Source: Betaproteobacteria bacterium
GTDB taxonomy: Bacteria; Pseudomonadota; Gammaproteobacteria; Burkholderiales; Thiobacillaceae
Direction of reading: 5' to 3'
Length of the DNA stretch: 13,376 nt
Assembly (NCBI GenBank): GCA_020049245.1
Contig: JAIFLB010000007.1
Coordinates: 1-13,376 of the forward strand
Under the pieces are notes generated by a model that worked only from the letters and a program-made list of their open reading frames with translations, was not told the DNA's origin and did not search any database. Position 1 is the stretch's first letter. Every line of letters starts with the position of its first letter. This document shows, in pieces, positions 6,226-12,950 of this stretch. The position numbers were made by a program, and so were the translations under genes.

Positions 6226-6648
6226 TCAGGTCGGCAAACGTAACTCGACGACTGTCAGGCTGGGTTGATCATGTTCATGATCATGATGATGCCCGTGACC
6301 ATGATCGTGCTCATGCGCTTCAGGCGCAAGCTCTGGCAGGTTGCCATTCAGCCAGGCGGTGATCGCGCTATCCGGATCGGTTTCCGATGTTGCAAGGGCG
6401 AGAATGCCTTTCTGCTTAAGTCGATTTTGCAGGCTGAATCCCATGCCGCCGGAAATCAGAACATCGACGCCATCAAGCGGATGCGGTTGATCATGTGCAC
6501 TTTCATGGAAGCTTTGCTCAAGCGTCAGTTCGAGCAGGTTCTTACCCTTGATCTCCTTCCCCTGGACTTCATAAACCCAGAACTTGCGGCATTTGCCGGC
6601 ATGTCCGGTAATGGTTTTACGGTTCTGGCTGGTGACGGCGATTTTCAT
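6226..6648 (-). CDS. NifX/NafY-like (dinitrogenase FeMo-cofactor type) protein with His-rich tail
   Basis: A 140-residue member of the dinitrogenase iron-molybdenum cofactor family, whose characterised members (NifX, NafY, the NifB C-terminus) carry Fe-S or FeMo-cofactor precursors. Visible are MKIAVTSQNRKTITGHAGKC at the start, KFWVYEV, and VDVLISGGMGFSLQNRLKQKGI with the family's glycine turn. Residues 112-127 are an unusual histidine cluster (HEHDHGHGHHHDHEHD), which suggests nickel, zinc or cobalt binding or storage. The start is the ATG at 6646-6648. A TTG at 6675 is in frame, but it falls at about the predicted sigma-54 start site, so it cannot normally be used. The ribosome binding site is weak. 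It is the first gene of the operon. No nif structural genes are in the window, so a nitrogenase role is not implied. Confidence 0.88.
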   Translation of the reverse strand: MKIAVTSQNRKTITGHAGKCRKFWVYEVQGKEIKGKNLLELTLEQSFHESAHDQPHPLDGVDVLISGGMGFSLQNRLKQKGILALATSETDPDSAITAWLNGNLPELAPEAHEHDHGHGHHHDHEHDQPSLTVVELRLPT

Positions 6649-6684
6649 GATGGGGCTCGTTTGTTGGGGTAACAACTCTTACAA

Positions 6685-6701
6685 AGCAAACATCGCGCCA
6701 G
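6685..6701 (-). promoter_or_regulatory. Sigma-54 (RpoN) -24/-12 promoter of the NifX-like operon
   Basis: On the minus strand CTGGCGCGATGTTTGCT matches YTGGCACGRNNNTTGCW at every specified position but one (A to G), with the invariant GG and GC separated by exactly ten bases. The expected transcription start is near 6674, giving a leader of about 26 bases before the ATG at 6648. The divergent gene encodes a sigma-54 activator, which supports this as its target. Confidence 0.82.
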
Positions 6702-6713
6702 TTCAGGATTCGA

Positions 6714-6729
6714 AATCAGGCGGCTGATT
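6714..6729. promoter_or_regulatory. Inverted repeat AATCAG-N4-CTGATT, candidate activator site
   Basis: A perfect 6-bp dyad with a 4-base centre lies 13 bp upstream of the -24 element, centred near -48 of the predicted start. A Fis-type helix-turn-helix dimer could bind it. The position is closer than most enhancer-type sites, so it may instead serve a repressor or the divergent promoter. Confidence 0.35.
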
Positions 6730-6784
6730 ACATTCAGATAATTAATCCACCCAGCGATTGACGGGCGGTAAATATTTCGCTTCT

Positions 6785-6798
6785 TGACAATATTGGCA
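6785..6798. promoter_or_regulatory. Imperfect palindrome TGACAATATTGGCA, second candidate activator site
   Basis: Twelve of fourteen positions are symmetric around CAATATTG. It is centred about 117 bp upstream of the predicted sigma-54 start, a typical distance for an upstream activating site, and just before the activator's own start codon, so it would also suit autoregulation. Confidence 0.3.
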
Positions 6799-6801
6799 GG
6801 C

Positions 6802-8106
6802 ATGCAAGACATTATTGACATGTCACCGCCTAAACTCGAACTGTCCGGCGAACTTCTCGCCCTCCTCGAATCCCTACCTGAGCCGCGTATTCTGGTCGAT
6901 CCGGAGTACCGCATTTTGTCGGCCAACGCGGCTTATCGGCACACCTTCGGCAACCCGGCCAAAATCATCGGCCGGACCTGTTACGAAATCTCGCATCACT
7001 TCGACAAGCCATGCGATCAGTGCGGTGAATCGTGCCCGCGTCAGACCGCGATGAAGACGCGGCAGCCCAGCCGTGTGCTGCATCTGCACCACACGCCGCG
7101 CGGCCAGGAATATGTCGATGTCGAGCTGGTACCGATTCTGGATGGCGCTGGCAAGCTGGCTTATTTCGTTGAGACCATGCGCTTTCTGCATGACAGCGGA
7201 CGCCAACCCGGCGCGCTTGGCATGGTCGGCCATTCTGCGGTGTTCACCCGCATGCTTGACCTGATCAATCGGGTTGCGCCGGCGATGACGCCGGTTTTGT
7301 TGCTGGGGGAATCGGGCACCGGCAAGGAACTCGCGGCCCAGGCGGTGCATGACCTGAGCCCGCGGCGGGAGAAACCGTTTGTCCCGGTGGACTGCTCGGG
7401 CATGACCGAAAGCCTGTTCGAGTCGGAATTATTCGGCTATGAGAAGGGCGCCTTCACCGGCGCCGGCCAGCGCAAGACCGGGCTGGTGGAAGCGGCCGCC
7501 GGCGGCACGCTGTTTCTGGATGAGTTGGGTGATATTCCGTTGCATTTGCAGGTCAAGTTGTTGCGTTTGCTGGAAACCGGGACTTATCGCCGGGTCGGCG
7601 GCGTCGAGATGCTGCGCGCCGATTTTCGTCTGGTCTGCGCGACACACCGCGACCTGGCGGCCATGGTCGAGTCGGGCGAGTTTCGGCGCGATCTGTATTA
7701 CCGGCTTTCCGCGTTTCCGATTCACCTGCCGGCGCTGCGTGAACGGAGTGAAGACCTGCCGTTGCTGGTAGCGCATTTGTTGACCCGGCTGGCGCCGGAG
7801 CGTCCGTTGAAACTGGATCAGGCTTCGCTGGCGCGGCTGAAGCACTACGCTTTTCCCGGCAATATCCGAGAGTTGAGAAACCTGCTCGAGCGCGCCATGT
7901 TGATGGCGGACGGCGACCAACTCAGCCTCGTCGATGATCTCCCCGCAAGCGGCGCCGACACCGCACGCGCTGAAGCGTCGATCATTTCGCTGGAAGAGGC
8001 CGAGCGCCGTTATGTGCGGCAAGCGCTGGCACAGCTTGGCGGTGACCGCAAGCAACTGGCAAGTCTGCTTGGGATCAGCGAACGTACCTTGTACCGCAAG
8101 CTTTGA
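6802..8106 (+). CDS. Sigma-54-dependent transcriptional activator: PAS (Cys-rich), AAA+, Fis HTH
   Basis: A bacterial enhancer-binding protein that drives RpoN holoenzyme by ATP hydrolysis. From the ATG at 6802 it has 434 residues. A PAS sensor covers about residues 18-130 and holds Cys60, Cys71, Cys74 and Cys78 (C-x10-C-x2-C-x3-C). The AAA+ domain has Walker A GESGTGKE at 169-176, the sigma-54 contact loop GAFTGA at 216-221, Walker B GTLFLDELGD near 235-244, and the FRRDLYYRLSAFPIHLPALRER and FPGNIRELRN blocks. A Fis-type helix-turn-helix (KQLASLLGISERTLYRKL) ends the protein. There is no receiver domain, so the signal is sensed directly. The start is uncertain: ATG at 6820 and TTG at 6784 are alternatives, none with a good ribosome binding site. 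It is divergent from the sigma-54 operon and probably controls it. Confidence 0.95.
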   Translation: MQDIIDMSPPKLELSGELLALLESLPEPRILVDPEYRILSANAAYRHTFGNPAKIIGRTCYEISHHFDKPCDQCGESCPRQTAMKTRQPSRVLHLHHTPRGQEYVDVELVPILDGAGKLAYFVETMRFLHDSGRQPGALGMVGHSAVFTRMLDLINRVAPAMTPVLLLGESGTGKELAAQAVHDLSPRREKPFVPVDCSGMTESLFESELFGYEKGAFTGAGQRKTGLVEAAAGGTLFLDELGDIPLHLQVKLLRLLETGTYRRVGGVEMLRADFRLVCATHRDLAAMVESGEFRRDLYYRLSAFPIHLPALRERSEDLPLLVAHLLTRLAPERPLKLDQASLARLKHYAFPGNIRELRNLLERAMLMADGDQLSLVDDLPASGADTARAEASIISLEEAERRYVRQALAQLGGDRKQLASLLGISERTLYRKL

Positions 8107-8107
8107 A

Positions 8108-8144
8108 CCACCCACATTTTCATCATGGTTGACCAATCCACCCA
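8108..8144. repeat. Two CCACCCA copies, 30 bp apart, in the activator-TrpD-like gap
   Basis: CCACCCA occurs at 8108-8114 and 8138-8144, about three helical turns apart, in the 77-bp gap. The second is part of AATCCACCCA, which recurs exactly at 6744-6753 in the divergent promoter region. There the run continues as CCACCCAGCGA, which recurs on the minus strand at 11652-11662 upstream of the sensor gene. Could be binding sites of one regulator; could be chance. Confidence 0.28.
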
Positions 8145-8183
8145 AGCCTCCCTATCCTCGCGACACTATTTCAGGAGTTGCTA

Positions 8184-9326
8184 ATGAACACCGCTGTCAC
8201 TGATTCAAACGTAAATACAGCCGCCCCGGCCCCCGATCTCGCCAAGACCATGCATTCGATCATCCAGCGCATCGCTACCGGCCCGGAATTGTCGAAGGAC
8301 ATTTCCATGCAAGAAGCCAAGCTGGGCATGCAAGCCATCCTGGAAGACGCAATCGACCCGGTTCAGGCCGGAATTTTCCTGATTGCGTTGCGCATGAAGC
8401 GTGAAACGAATGATGAATTCAAAGGCATTCTGGATGCGATTCTGGATGCGACCCAGCGCGTAACCGCCGACGTGGATGAGGTAGTGGATATTGCCGATCC
8501 TTACGACGGATACAACCGTTGCCTGCCGGCGGCGCCTTTCCTGGCGCCGCTGCTGGCTGAACTGGGCGTGCCGGCGATTTGCCAGGGACTCGAAGCGGTT
8601 GGGCCGAAATACGGAGTCACCGCACGCCATGTCATCCGCGCCGCCGGGGTCAATGTCGATTTAACCCCCGCTGCGGCCGCCGCGCGTCTGAGCGATCCGG
8701 CGATTGGCTGGAGTTATGTCGATCAGGCGCAGTTCTGTCCGGCTTTGCACGACCTGATTTCCTTGCGCACCAAGATCATCAAGCGGCAGGCGGTGACCAC
8801 GATTGAAACGCAATCGAAACCCATCGTCGGCCGCAAGAAAACGCATCTGGTCACCGGTTATGTCCACAAACCCTATCCGCCGATCTACGCCATGCTGGCG
8901 CGGCATGCGGGTTTCGATTCGGCGTTGATCATTCGCGGGGTTGAAGGCGGTGTGATTCCGTCGCTGCGCCAACCCGGCAAGGCAACGCGCTATGACAACC
9001 ATGGCGAGGAATATGAAATCGACCTCGATCCGACCACCCTCGGCATTGAGCAAACCGCCCGCTCGGTGCCGTTGCCGGACGATCTACCGAAAACCGAACG
9101 CGCCGATGAAGTCGTCATCGCGGTCGATATCAACGCCACCGCTGCAGCCGCCGCGAAAGCCGGCATGGCTGCGCTGCGCGGCGAGAAGGGGGCGACTTAC
9201 GATTCGCTGTTGCTGACCGCCAGCCTGATCGTGCATCACGTCGGCAAGGCCGCCTCTTTCAAGGCGGCGGGTGAACTGGTGCGCGCCGCGCTGGATTCCG
9301 GCCGTGCGGCGGCACGGGTCAAATGA
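8184..9326 (+). CDS. Anthranilate phosphoribosyltransferase-family protein (TrpD-like, divergent)
   Basis: A 380-residue protein of the glycosyltransferase family 3 / TrpD superfamily. The helical N-terminal domain (about 20-95) has the pattern ISMQEAKLGMQAILEDAIDP, then GIFLIALRMKRET, close to TrpD. The alpha/beta domain follows, with LIIRGVEGGVIPS at 248-260 and AAAAKAGMAALRG late in the chain. The signature loops of true TrpD are replaced: where GTGGD and the KHGN motif should stand there is ADPYDGYNRCLPAAP and then AVGPKYGVTARHV. It is therefore probably not the tryptophan-pathway enzyme; PRPP binding is doubtful and the substrate is unknown. The start is at 8184, with AGGAG six bases upstream. 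The Rieske gene follows after 13 bp, so the two are co-transcribed; the sigma-54 activator precedes it by 77 bp. Confidence 0.86.
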   Translation: MNTAVTDSNVNTAAPAPDLAKTMHSIIQRIATGPELSKDISMQEAKLGMQAILEDAIDPVQAGIFLIALRMKRETNDEFKGILDAILDATQRVTADVDEVVDIADPYDGYNRCLPAAPFLAPLLAELGVPAICQGLEAVGPKYGVTARHVIRAAGVNVDLTPAAAAARLSDPAIGWSYVDQAQFCPALHDLISLRTKIIKRQAVTTIETQSKPIVGRKKTHLVTGYVHKPYPPIYAMLARHAGFDSALIIRGVEGGVIPSLRQPGKATRYDNHGEEYEIDLDPTTLGIEQTARSVPLPDDLPKTERADEVVIAVDINATAAAAAKAGMAALRGEKGATYDSLLLTASLIVHHVGKAASFKAAGELVRAALDSGRAAARVK

Positions 9327-9339
9327 AGGGGGCGAAATC

Positions 9340-9648
9340 ATGACCTGGACCGTAGTGGCTGTTGAAGGCGAACTCGGCGTCGGCCAGATGAAACGCATTG
9401 CGCCGGCCGGCAAGCCGTTATTGCTGGTGAATGCCGAGGGCGGCTATTTCTGTGTCGATGAAATGTGCAGCCATGAGGACTATTCGCTCTGGTTCGGCTG
9501 CGTCAAAGGTCGCTCGATCAAATGCTCGCTGCATGGCAGCTATTTCGATCTGGCCAGCGGCAAGCCGTTGAACGAGCCGGCTGACTGCCCGCTGACGACC
9601 TATCCGACCAAACTTGAAGCTGGCGACATCTGGGTGGATGTGTCGTAG
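9340..9648 (+). CDS. Rieske [2Fe-2S] ferredoxin
   Basis: A 102-residue soluble Rieske protein, comparable in length to dioxygenase ferredoxins and the nitrite-reductase small subunit. Cluster ligands are Cys43 and His45 (CSHED) and Cys62 and His65 (CSLHGS), giving C-x-H-x16-C-x2-H. The fold markers YFCVDEMCSHE, CSLHGSYFDLASGKP and the closing YPTKLEAGDIWVDV are all present. An additional Cys54 and Cys83 lie near the cluster region. The ATG at 9340 has AGGGGGCG upstream. It lies 13 bp after the TrpD-like gene and is the last gene of that group; a plausible electron carrier for a reaction involving its partner. No oxygenase or nitrite-reductase catalytic subunit is present nearby, so I assign no specific partner. 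Confidence 0.93.
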   Translation: MTWTVVAVEGELGVGQMKRIAPAGKPLLLVNAEGGYFCVDEMCSHEDYSLWFGCVKGRSIKCSLHGSYFDLASGKPLNEPADCPLTTYPTKLEAGDIWVDVS

Positions 9649-9700
9649 CAGTGATGTCGAGGTTACTTGAAGAAGGCGAGCAAGACTGGCTGGCCTTGCC

Positions 9701-11590
9701 TCAGGTTGCGGCGGGTTTGCGGTTGCTTGCCTCAATCACGGTTGCCTGGACATAGCGTCGACCTTCTTCCTCGAAGCTGGCCAGGCTGACCTCAACTGCA
9801 ATGGTTGAGCCATCTTTGCGAATGCCGAATAAATCCAGGCCGGCGCCCATGCTGCGGATGGACGGATTGGCCAGATAATGCTGGCGCAATTCAGCGTGCC
9901 GGACGCGGCTTTCCTTGGGCAGCAGTTGCTCCAGTGAACGGTTGAAGAGTTCGCCTGGCGCATAGCCAAACATACGTTCAAGCGCCGGATTGGCCATCTC
10001 GATCGCGCCATGATCGTCGACGACCAGCAGCCCGTTCGGGTTGGTTTGCATCATCAGTTGCAGACGTGCCTCGATCCGCCGATGCAGCAACTCGCTCCGC
10101 TTGCGTTCCGAGATGTCGGCCACGAAGGCATCGACAAAAATTTCGCCATTCTCGTAAAACGGGCTGAGGCTGATCTCGATCGAGAACTGACTGCCATTCT
10201 TGTGTCGGCCGTAAAGTTCGCGGCCGCTGCCCATGGGGCGCGAAACCGGGTTGCGAATGAAGGTGGCAAAATGTTGCGCATGCATTGGCGCGGCCGATTC
10301 TGGAAGCAGAATTTCCAGGGGCTGGCCGAGCAATTCTTCACGCGCATAGCCGAACATGTTGGCCAGCGCCGGGTTCACCAGCACGATGCGACCATTCTTG
10401 TCGGCTGCCAGCAGGCCGTTGGTATTGGCTTCAACCACCAATCGGAAGCGTTCCTGGGCTTGATGCACGGCTTTCGCCGCTTCGGCTTCCGCCTTTGCTT
10501 TCGCGACGTTGGCGACTGCGGCAGCGCGCCCGACCACGGCGCGCGCGAGCCAGGCGGCAATCACGCCATACAGCACCAGCAGAGAAATCACGTAAATCCC
10601 GACCGAGCGCCAGGCGCTTTGCCGTAGCGGCGTCATTTGCTCGCTGGATAGATGCGTCACCACCAGCCAGGTCGGGATGCCTTTTGCGTCGCGGCTATCG
10701 TCGACTTTCAATGGATAGACCGTGCTCCAGGTCCACAGGCCATCGGCCAGTTCGACCTGCCCGGAAGGAATTTCCGAGATTGCCTTCCAGGCTTCCGGAA
10801 AGCTGGCGCTCAGGCTGGCTTTGTGGGGCAGCATGAAGCCCCATTCGAGATTCGAATCAGGATTCTTCAGCCAATAGCCTTCGCTGTTCAACAGCATGGC
10901 GTGGTCGCGCGCTTCCATCAGGCTGTCGGTGAAGTTATTCAGGATTTTACGTGCGTCGACATTCAGCACCAGCACGCCTCGGCGGTTGCCATCCGCAGCG
11001 AACATCGGCATCACCAGACGCAGCATCGGTTTGTACGGCGACTCGATCTGGCCGCGCTCGATGTTGAGGTCCATCGGCGAGATGAACACTTCGCCCGGTT
11101 TCAACGTCATGCCTTGCTTGAAGTAGTAGCTATCCGCCAACGGTTGCAGGTCCGCTTCCGCGACTGACTGCGGCTTGCCTTCGACGTTGTTGATGCGAAC
11201 CCGCTCAAGGCCGCTTGCGTCTAACCAGCGGATCTTTTCGTAACTATTGGTGTAGGTAATGAGGTTGGCAAAAATCGCCTGCATGGCCTGAAGGTCGCTT
11301 GCCGATCCCGACTCGACAGCACGCGCCAGATCGGCCTCGCTGGCCAGAATGCGAAGTTGGCGCAGCGGCAGATGCAGTTCGTCATCGAGACGGCGTACTC
11401 CCATCACCACATTGCCGATCTCCACAGTCTGGAGCATCGACATTTCCTCGTTGACCCGCTCTTTGCCGACATACCAGCCTCCGGCAAGGATCAGCAGGGC
11501 GACCGGGGTGAACAACAGTAAAAACAGGCGGAACGGAAATTTATTCGCGACAGCCACATCGGCAGCATCATCGTGATTGGAATTAAACAT
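9701..11590 (-). CDS. Membrane sensor: Cache domain plus two PAS domains, no output domain
   Basis: A 629-residue inner-membrane sensor. Transmembrane helix 1 spans about residues 20-42; the periplasmic region about 43-325 is a double-Cache-type ligand domain (IRWLDASGLERVRIN, YYFKQGMTLKPGEVFISPMDLN, RGVLVLNVDARKIL); helix 2 is about 330-352. A short Ala/Lys-rich coiled coil follows, then two PAS domains (about 380-497 and 508-622) closely similar to each other: NGLLAADKNGRIVLVNPAL and NGLLVVDDHGAIEMANPAL. The protein ends right after the second PAS. There is no histidine kinase, GGDEF, EAL or methyl-accepting domain, and only 52 bp separate its stop from the converging Rieske gene, so no output domain follows. 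AGGAG eight bases before the ATG supports the start. It presumably acts through a partner elsewhere or has lost its output. Confidence 0.92.
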   Translation of the reverse strand: MFNSNHDDAADVAVANKFPFRLFLLLFTPVALLILAGGWYVGKERVNEEMSMLQTVEIGNVVMGVRRLDDELHLPLRQLRILASEADLARAVESGSASDLQAMQAIFANLITYTNSYEKIRWLDASGLERVRINNVEGKPQSVAEADLQPLADSYYFKQGMTLKPGEVFISPMDLNIERGQIESPYKPMLRLVMPMFAADGNRRGVLVLNVDARKILNNFTDSLMEARDHAMLLNSEGYWLKNPDSNLEWGFMLPHKASLSASFPEAWKAISEIPSGQVELADGLWTWSTVYPLKVDDSRDAKGIPTWLVVTHLSSEQMTPLRQSAWRSVGIYVISLLVLYGVIAAWLARAVVGRAAAVANVAKAKAEAEAAKAVHQAQERFRLVVEANTNGLLAADKNGRIVLVNPALANMFGYAREELLGQPLEILLPESAAPMHAQHFATFIRNPVSRPMGSGRELYGRHKNGSQFSIEISLSPFYENGEIFVDAFVADISERKRSELLHRRIEARLQLMMQTNPNGLLVVDDHGAIEMANPALERMFGYAPGELFNRSLEQLLPKESRVRHAELRQHYLANPSIRSMGAGLDLFGIRKDGSTIAVEVSLASFEEEGRRYVQATVIEASNRKPAAT

Positions 11591-11746
11591 GGACCAACTC
11601 CTTTTTATTCGTATTGATGGTTTCGTTGTGTTTATTCACCAGGGCGCAATTTCGCTGGGTGGCGTTTGGAAATGACGTGGCAAATACTATCGAGTAGCTG
11701 ATTGTTTTGCACGGGTAATGTTTTTCACCCAATCGGTCGACGATGA

Positions 11747-11768
11747 CTGGCAGCGGCCTGGCAGCGGC
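11747..11768. repeat. Tandem repeat, two copies of CTGGCAGCGGC
   Basis: Two exact adjacent 11-bp copies in non-coding DNA upstream of the sensor gene. Likely a slippage duplication. Confidence 0.85.
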
Positions 11769-11896
11769 CTGTCATTCGAGACTGATGCGGGCAGCGAGTT
11801 GTTGCGCTATCGAATGCGTGCTGTAGGCGGTATCGATCAGGAAAGTGACCGTTGCGGCCCGGATCGTTTTAGCGTTATGGCAATGACTGCTGATGA

Positions 11897-11910
11897 CCTG
11901 GCCGGCCAGG
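11897..11910 (-). terminator. GC palindrome directly after the ferredoxin stop
   Basis: CCTGGCCGGCCAGG is a perfect 14-bp palindrome directly after the ferredoxin stop codon. As RNA it could form a short 5-bp stem with a CCGG loop. No U-run follows, so termination is uncertain. Confidence 0.3.
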
Positions 11911-12945
11911 CTAGTCAATAACCTGAAACAGCCTCTTTCTTTTATTGCTGGCACACACCCAACAATTTCGACTATGGGTAGCAATCTCGGCGGGTGCGTA
12001 AAAATCGACACCACAACCGGGACAGTGTTTTTCAACCAGCGGCAAAGCCCATTGTGTCGGTTCGGCCCAGGGTTGCAGGGTGACGGCATGATGCAGGCAA
12101 ACATCCTGACACAGGCCGCAACCGGTACAGGCGCGCTGGCGCAAACGGTATGCCGGCACTGCCGCATCGAAATGAATCGCACCTTCCGGACATACCCGGC
12201 TACAGGCATGGCAACCCACGCAGTGACTGGCGTTCAGACGAATCGCCCAGGGCATCAGGGCGTCGTCTCCCTCAGGCAGATATTCGCCTGGCGGCTTTCG
12301 CGGTTCCTTTTCCTGAACGGGGGGTGCACCGATCAACACCGAGGCAGGTTGCTGCGTCAGCGCACGAAAAAAGCCTCGCCGGGCATCTGCCACTGCTGCG
12401 CCCGCAGCGTTGATCAATGCCGACCAGGCGGCCAGCGTCACCTCGCGCAACACGATGGGGCGCCGCCCACGCTGACGCAGTGCCGCATTGAGATGGACCA
12501 GCCGGGTTGACAGCTGCTCGCCCTGGCCGCGTGGACAAGCGGCGCAATCACCATGCGCCAGCAACCAGACGTGTTGGCCGGCTTGATAGGCGCGCAACAA
12601 GTCGCCCAGGCCGATGGCGTGCAAACAGGCGATGCGACCGGGTTCAGTATGACTGACAGCTTCACCGCCGGCGCGATCGCAGGCGGCCAGCATGGCGTTG
12701 GTGCCGGCCACCGGGCGACTGGCCAGGGCAAGCGGCAGAGCGATGGCCTGGCGCGGACAGGCAGGGATGCAGAGGCCGCAGCCATCGCACAGACCACTAT
12801 CGAATTCGAGTGCAGCATCGTCGAGCCGCCATGCCTGTCTCGGGCAGACCTCGACGCAAGCGCGGCAGGTGGCTGTCTCGATGGCGGCATGCACGCAGCG
12901 CGCGCCATCGAGTTTCGGCAGTTGGACCTCCCCAACCGCTGTCAT
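11911..12945 (-). CDS. Multi-cluster 4Fe-4S ferredoxin protein with extra Cys motifs
   Basis: A 344-residue cytoplasmic iron-sulfur protein. An N-terminal ferredoxin pair has Cys27-x2-Cys30-x3-Cys34-Pro (fourth ligand probably Cys17, oddly spaced) and Cys53-x2-Cys56-x2-Cys59-x3-Cys63-Pro. A C-terminal pair has Cys242/245/248/252 and Cys273/276/279/283. Between them, residues about 85-170 carry CDRAGG, RIACLHAIGLGDLLRAYQAG and HGDCAACPRG, a pattern like the MvhD-type hydrogenase/heterodisulfide-reductase iron-sulfur subunit. After the last cluster comes CPGCG (308-312), then NCWVCAS (327-333), a zinc-ribbon or rubredoxin-like pair of knuckles. It could be an electron hub or a maturation factor for a molybdenum enzyme (NapF-like in part). 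It starts five bases after the cytochrome stop, so it is co-transcribed and probably coupled. No membrane segment and no Tat signal. Confidence 0.9.
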   Translation of the reverse strand: MTAVGEVQLPKLDGARCVHAAIETATCRACVEVCPRQAWRLDDAALEFDSGLCDGCGLCIPACPRQAIALPLALASRPVAGTNAMLAACDRAGGEAVSHTEPGRIACLHAIGLGDLLRAYQAGQHVWLLAHGDCAACPRGQGEQLSTRLVHLNAALRQRGRRPIVLREVTLAAWSALINAAGAAVADARRGFFRALTQQPASVLIGAPPVQEKEPRKPPGEYLPEGDDALMPWAIRLNASHCVGCHACSRVCPEGAIHFDAAVPAYRLRQRACTGCGLCQDVCLHHAVTLQPWAEPTQWALPLVEKHCPGCGVDFYAPAEIATHSRNCWVCASNKRKRLFQVID

Positions 12946-12950
12946 GCCAA

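Larger units (their letters stand above)
11591..11910. other. 320-bp intergenic stretch between the ferredoxin and sensor genes
   Basis: I see no convincing gene. On the minus strand the frame following the ferredoxin stays open for 48 codons from a TTG at 11918, but has no good ribosome binding site and no recognisable product. The stretch holds an 11-bp tandem repeat (11747-11768), a GC palindrome next to the ferredoxin stop (11897-11910), a CCACCCAGCGA copy on the minus strand (11652-11662), and presumably the sensor promoter. A TAGTAT box near 11687-11692 is the best -10 candidate, with no good -35. Confidence 0.5.

Noticed and set aside
6649..6675. TTG at 6675 as the start of the NifX-like gene.
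   Set aside because: It coincides with the predicted transcription start, and the added residues do not resemble the family's N-terminus.
8184..9326. Calling the TrpD-like gene trpD of tryptophan synthesis.
   Set aside because: The substrate-binding signature loops are absent and no other trp genes are near.
9340..9648. Calling the Rieske protein NirD.
   Set aside because: No nirB-type partner is present and the sequence is equally close to dioxygenase ferredoxins.
11772..12209. 145-codon minus-strand open frame overlapping the ferredoxin gene, including a 48-codon tail past its stop.
   Set aside because: Most of it is a shadow of the ferredoxin in another frame. The non-overlapping tail has only a TTG start and no good ribosome binding site or family match.
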